A program made the translations under genes and the position numbers. From contig CM049306.1 in NCBI GenBank assembly GCA_026874595.1, positions 54,344,019 to 54,408,018 on the forward strand: a DNA stretch of 64,000 nucleotides, given 5' to 3'. Below, piece after piece: positions 58,926 to 64,000 of this stretch. How positions within the stretch are numbered: the first letter of the stretch is position 1; the number at the start of each line of letters is the position of its first letter. The notes under the pieces were generated by a model that worked only from the letters and a program-made list of their open reading frames with translations, had not been told where the DNA came from and did no database searches. The stretch is from Sipunculus nudus (taxonomy: Eukaryota > Annelida > Sipuncula > Golfingiida > Sipunculidae).

Positions 58926-59052
58926 AGGGGAAAATACTGGGCCAGATCAAGGATTTGAACCCATAACGGTGGCGCACAAGTCCGGCGTACCAACCTCTTT
59001 GCTAGCAAAGCAAGCTTCACTAGCGAGACAGTTCGGTCCGCTTTTATGTCAC
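58926..59052 (-). mobile_element. tRNA-derived SINE-like copy 1
   Basis: On the minus strand the A-box-like TAGCAAAGAGGTTGGTA is followed by CGCCGGACTTGTG and the B-box GGGTTCAAATCC, in tRNA order and spacing. Preceded by AAAGCGGACCGAACTGTC and followed by GGCCCAGTATTTTCCCC. The + strand frames over it are by-products. Confidence 0.7.
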
Positions 59053-59202
59053 CCTGTAACACACCCCCTCTTAAGAGCGTTCTGCTATCAGAACAAGACT
59101 AATTTTCTCAGGAGTCACACTTTGGTGAGCTTATTCCCTGGGCCACAAAGTTTTACAGTCACGTCGGATGAGCACCCATTTCATTGCGAAGACAAATAAA
59201 TG

Positions 59203-59326
59203 AGGGGAAAATCCTGGGCCAATCCGGGAGTTGAACCCAGGTTGGTGGCGCACAAGTCCGGCGTCCCAACTGCTTCGCTAGAAAAGCAAGCTACGCTAGC
59301 AAGACAGTTAGGTCCGCTTTTATGTG
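59203..59326 (-). mobile_element. tRNA-derived SINE-like copy 2
   Basis: About 85% identical by eye to 58926-59052 and in the same orientation, 277 bp away. Minus-strand A-box-like TAGCGAAGCAGTTGGGA, B-box GGGTTCAACTCCC, and end GGCCCAGGATTTTCCCC. A tandem pair could reflect duplication of the locus or two insertions. Confidence 0.7.
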
Positions 59327-59993
59327 CACCACTTAACACAGTGTTTGCACAGTCTGCAGGATCAAGAATCCTGATCTGTAGAAATTGCTTGGGGAAAGAA
59401 TTAATTAAATTTAAATTCCATCTTTTTCAGATGAAAGGTATACATATAAAAAAAAGTTAACAAACAAATTATCAAACAAAGGTAAACCTTTATTATCCAT
59501 GGGAAAATATAATGTATTTTTCTTTAACATTAATTTAATTTGCGTGCACAAATATTTTTGCACAGACAAAAAAAAAAAAAAAACAAGACATCTGTTGTAC
59601 AGGAAGTTACCATGCATTAATATCTTTTTTTAACACATCTGTTTACTAGGAAGTTGGATAAACCTTACGAAGAGGGTTATTTTCTGTAAACAAAACATAA
59701 ATAAAGCCACCATGTGGCTCTGCATAAATATTCCATAATCTGCTTCTGATATTTTTGTACCAGTATGTAATTTATAAGGCAGGATGCTGTGTCATTAATT
59801 AATCATGTGGTATGTATAAGTAAATACTAAATGTACATGAACATTTTGCTAACAAAGTTGCCAAGCAGAAACATTGTACCTGCAGGAGATAGCAGGCAGT
59901 CTTCATCAGAAACAGAGTGATGCAGGATAAGTGAGTAGTTAAGGTCACTGCTTCTCTTGTTTAAAAATAGATTTTAAGAGGTCATTGTAAGCA
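59327..59993. other. No feature recognised
   Basis: AT-rich, with an A run near 59568-59583. Confidence 0.6.
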
Positions 59994-62612
59994 TTTTTAG
60001 CTCAGCTGACTATAAGTCATCTGAGCTATAGTCGTGGTCCATTGTCCGTCGTCCGTCCGTCTGTCCGTCCGTCCGTCCGTCCGTAGATGTGGCACGTTTT
60101 GAAACCGTAAGACCTAGGAATCCAAAATTCGGCATAATGTTAGATGTCCCCAAGATCTCCTACCAAGCCGAAAACTGGGTCTTTACAACTTCGTTCCTTT
60201 GAGAAATTAAGGAAAAACCTCAATTTTTTATTAAAAACCTATTTTCACACTTCAGGACTGCCTTATATCAAAACCACTCATCTGTTTTTCCTCATATTTA
60301 CCATAAATATTCCTCTGTATAGTTCCTATGTACATGCCAGAAATTATGTCTGTATTATTTAATTTAAAAAAGTTATGGGCCCAAACATAATGCATTTTGT
60401 AATAAATCAGGAAAGATATTTGATCACTTAACACAAAAAATGTTAAAGCTATCGACCTTTTTTCCAGTAATATAACTTTAATTAATCAAAATTAAATTGT
60501 ATACCCAAAATTAGATGAAAATCTTTTAAATTTTCTAAAATATTAATAAAAATAAAAAATTGGAACCTTAAATTTTGCCCAACTTTGACCATGGCACGTT
60601 TTTTTCCTGTAAGTACTGTGGATTTAATTTTCACAGCATGTTTTTGTTAGCATTTCAACTGTTAACACCAAAAATTTAAAACCAGTTGATCAAAAACTGT
60701 AGATTTTAATAAGTTTTCAAGCACCATGTAACATATTGTTTACATCAAGCTAGTGTTATGCAGTTTGCAAGAGCTCAGCTCCCCAGCTTCAGCTCTTAGT
60801 TCCTTAAATTCGGCATACAGTTAGATGTCTCCAAAATCCCCTACCATGCCAAGAATTTGGTCACTAGGACTTAATACCTTCGAGATATTAATGAAAAACT
60901 TCATTTTTCCATTAAAAACCCATTGTTACACTTCAAGACTGCCTAATATCAAAACCACTGATCTGACTTTAATCATAAATAATATACATATTTTTCATTC
61001 TCTATGCACATGCCAGAATGATGTCAGTATTGCGTAATTGTTTTAAGTTATGGGCCCAAACATAATGCACTTAGTAAAAAATCAAGATATATTTACTCCC
61101 TTAACAAGGGCATTGCTGAAGCTAGAGATTTTTTTGTCAGGGATGTAACATTATTTAATCAAGATTCAATTGAATACCCAAAATTAGTTCTGAATTTTTC
61201 AAATTTTATAAGTTATTAGTATAAATATAAAATTAGTACCTTAAATTTTGCCCAACTGTGACCATGGCACGTTTGTTTCCTGTGAGCACTGTTGATATAA
61301 TTTTCATATCATGCACACATTAGGATTTCAGCTTTTTAGTTTAGAAAGCTGAAAGAAATTGGCCAAAAATTGTAGCTTTTATTAATGTTTTTTATGAAAC
61401 CCTGTCAGACTTTGGCTCTCTCCAGCCCCTCTTGAGTCACCTGTATGTTGACCTTGTTGACCTTTCATCAAATTATGCACGCTTGAGGCGAGGCATACAG
61501 GAATCCAGGCAGCTTATGGCCAGCCACAGTTGATCCAGGTGTCCAACCCAACTCATCTAGTAGTTTTAACCAACAACATAACAATAAATTAATAAATTTT
61601 AATTGGTTTTTAATAACAAATTAAAGAAAAATAGAAAAGGAATTTGTTAGTTTATAATAACAGGAAATTAACTTGCAGTTACTGATGATATAAGAATCTT
61701 GTATCGATGGGTAGAATGTCACATATTCCAAATAACACCATGCAGTCACCTATGGCATTTTTCAGTTCAATTTTAATGAAAAAGAAGTAAATCATATTAT
61801 TCATTTCTAATCATTAGGGATCATATGAAGGAAATTAATGATAGACAAAGATGCAGTTGATAATATTAATCTAGATTCCTACTGTGTCTAGTGTGTACAT
61901 TGATGTGAAATTAGTCCAAAATGAATTTTTTACAGTTATTTTTTAATATAAATAAAAGCCATAAAACCAGGTACTTATGATCATTATTTAAATGTGTGAA
62001 TTTTGTATATTCTGGATTCTCAACATCATTGGTTGGTGAAACTGAATAAATACCAGACATGGTGCGAATACTTTGTAATTGTATTTAAATACGAATATGA
62101 TTATGTACTCCATTATAAAATTTCTTGCATAAAGAATAGGAATTCAGGTTAAAATGAAAGTATATGAATACTTGTGCAAATACTTTCAAAATGTATTCAA
62201 TGCATTCATGAATATATTCTTTAATATTATTTTAATAATCATATCAGTTATATTTCATTTAAAAAAATCATATGATTCTCTTATTATTTTTTATAAAAAT
62301 TATATTTGGGACAATATTTGTAATTTTTTTTAATAAAAAGTTAAACTCTTATATTATATGTTCTGCTTATAAGTTATATGGCCAAGTCAAAATCTGTGTG
62401 ACAATAGTACTCCATTTGTTAATAAAATAAATGAAATCAATCCTCTTCCCTGTCTCCAAAGGTACTATCAAAATCATACATAAGCTAAACAACAACAACT
62501 CATAATACAGCTTATATTTATTTCCACACAAAACCAGCATGTGCCTCATTTCTAAATAATATTTTTTTATCATATATAACAGCTGAGCGTCGTGACCCAT
62601 AGGTCCCTTGTT
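59994..62612 (+). mobile_element. 2.6-kb hairpin-ended element, copy 4
   Basis: Full-length copy with 5' TTTTTAGCTCAGCTGACTAT, GTCATCTGAGCTATAG, the GTCCGTCCGTCCGTCC tract and the 3' end AACAGCTGAGCGTCGTGACC, CATAGGTCCCTTGTT. Very similar to copy 3 (54935), including shared 3' variants, so these two are close relatives. Confidence 0.92.
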
Positions 62613-62920
62613 AGATTTTTGTTACAAAGACAACTATGGATAAAAATGTAGCTAAAAGATTTGATCTGCAAAAGAAACTTTTGCTGGATCTCTTTCCAAG
62701 AACCAATAATATTGGTATCACAAATCATTCATTTTGGTGTCTTGGAATAATTAATTTAGGAGACTGTTTTATTTTGTACATGTATTGCATTTCTGCTTTC
62801 TTCTGTCTTAGAATTAGTGACACCTGTACAAGACCTGTATAAGATTGTGCCATTTCATGTAAAAACCATGTTTAAAAATGAGCAAAAACCCTTTGTAAAA
62901 TTCCTTATGTTCAATCTGTA
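62613..62920. other. No firm feature; weak exon candidate
   Basis: TTTCTTCTGTCTTAG at about 62797-62811 is a good-looking acceptor followed by an open stretch, but no domain or donor supports an exon. Confidence 0.4.
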
Positions 62921-63060
62921 TATTTAGCTCAGCTGACATTTATTTTCTTTCTGCTCATCTGGTTGATGGCCATCTGGCCATGGACAGGGCACAAATTGTA
63001 ACCTCAAGACCTAGAAGGTTCTTCTTACGATCCAGAGTACAATTATCCCTATCAGCCTGC
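62921..63060 (+). mobile_element. 5'-end fragment of the 2.6-kb/composite family
   Basis: ATTTAGCTCAGCTGACATTT, then GGGCACAAATTGTAACCTCA and GACCTAGAAGG, resembling the 5' part of the composite at 51294. Hairpin damaged, no 3' end seen. Confidence 0.55.
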
Positions 63061-63740
63061 CATATTTGTAAAACCTTGGCCAAACCAGTTCTTACAAAAT
63101 GTCACCAATAGATTAGATATATTATAGATTTGACGAAGTTATTGAGAAATAATATGTAATAATTTGAAATACCATTGTCATTGGTGCATGTTGAGTAAAT
63201 ATTCTTACAAACTCTTAATTATTAATGCATGGATTTCCTTGAAATTTGCTATGCATGTTCATATGTTGATAGATTGTTCCAGATCAATGTTGTCACTGAA
63301 ATTTATTGTTTCGTAAGTTGAATAGTTATTTTTGAGACTGACAGTTAAATGGCAGTTGTGTCAGAGTCTCTACTCTGCAACTTTTAAAATAATTAACTAA
63401 AAGTTGTGAATGTTAGGCCATGATATCCCATACTTGTTAGCAGTGTATAATGACTATGGGTCACTCAAGTACTTGATAGGTAATATCCAACTTTGCCTTG
63501 AATACTTATTGCCATGGCAACACTGTTTACTAATGCAGCACTTGACTTGAATATATCTTTTAAATCTGACAAAAATAGAGATGAAATCAACTCCAGAGCA
63601 TAAAACTCAGAAATTTAATTCTCTTCCATATATGCTATATATTATGAACATATCATGTACAAATTTACTAGCAAAAATTTAAAGCCCTAAAGTAATCATT
63701 ATATTAAAATGCCTAATGGTCCGCGGTAATATTCAACTAT
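63061..63740. other. No feature recognised
   Basis: AT-rich and unremarkable. Confidence 0.6.
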
Positions 63741-63880
63741 GCAGCAGAACCCGCCATGAGGGGACACCAGGATGAGCGGACACCTTCAATGTACGGGCAC
63801 TAAGCCAATGTCCCAACCCATTTCCCATTTAAATTGACCCGTCTATAGCGGAAACCTGCTAAACATGGACAGGGACAGTC
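63741..63880. mobile_element. Possible pogo/Tigger-type terminal fragment
   Basis: CAGCAGAACCCGCCATGAGG and the following GGACACC / GCGGACACC words are like the subterminal repeats of pogo-type elements. The mate lies outside the window or is lost. Confidence 0.4.
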
Positions 63881-64000
63881 ATTTTAGGTCAAAATACTGT
63901 CATGAACAGACATTTGATTTATCATCAGCGATCCAGTATTCCAGCTGAACAGCTCAGAGGAAGGCTCCCTGCACATCGTGACCAGAATGTGTTACGGAAC

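Noticed and set aside
62812-62925. Downstream SAM-gene exon after TTTCTTCTGTCTTAG
   Set aside because: The reading frame after the acceptor has no recognisable domain and no clear donor; too weak to annotate.

Overview
The window is invertebrate animal genomic DNA, AT-rich and dominated by repeats. I see no bacterial operons, rRNA or CRISPR. Intron-exon structure, tRNA-derived SINEs, pogo/Tigger and hAT DNA transposons, and long non-coding elements carrying GTCC/GTCTG microsatellites point to a lophotrochozoan, most likely a mollusc (bivalve-like repeats). The taxon is inference, because no database could be searched.

One host gene is supported. A SAM-domain protein on the + strand is spread over four tiny coding exons (11606-11680, 19233-19295, 46201-46256, 58198-58293). 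All have canonical GT/AG borders and matching phases, and together they encode one SAM domain followed by a Pro-rich stretch. A possible fifth exon lies at 58768-58822. Most of the window is introns of this gene (7.6, 26.9 and 11.9 kb), and the mobile elements sit in them.

Layout: 1-1456, a 42-bp minisatellite that is also an open frame of 484 codons running in from the left edge. 2.8-6 kb, (TA)n tracts and a long inverted repeat. 9.2-18.7 kb, five copies of a 338-bp MITE with TWA target duplications, plus a SINE. 21084-32202, a Tigger/pogo-like transposon about 11.1 kb long. Its DDE transposase is cut into three pieces by a 3.8-kb hAT-type element (perfect 8-bp target duplication), itself filled by a 155-bp satellite, and by head-to-head copies of a hairpin-led element packed with nuclear-receptor-like DR1 motifs. 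32.2-36.1 kb, two adjacent kilobase-scale palindromes bounded by (TA)n. 38.7-63 kb, four long copies and several fragments of a 2.6-kb non-coding family (5' hairpin, 3' GACCCATRGGTC palindrome), a related composite with a 337-bp tandem core, a 127-bp higher-order minisatellite at 43.9-45.2 kb, and a pair of SINE copies.

The elements do not form a pathway. Their interest is architectural: nesting order, internal empty sites, and several unrelated-looking families that share the same plan (terminal hairpin, GTCC microsatellite, and in several of them the palindrome GGTGGCGCCACC).
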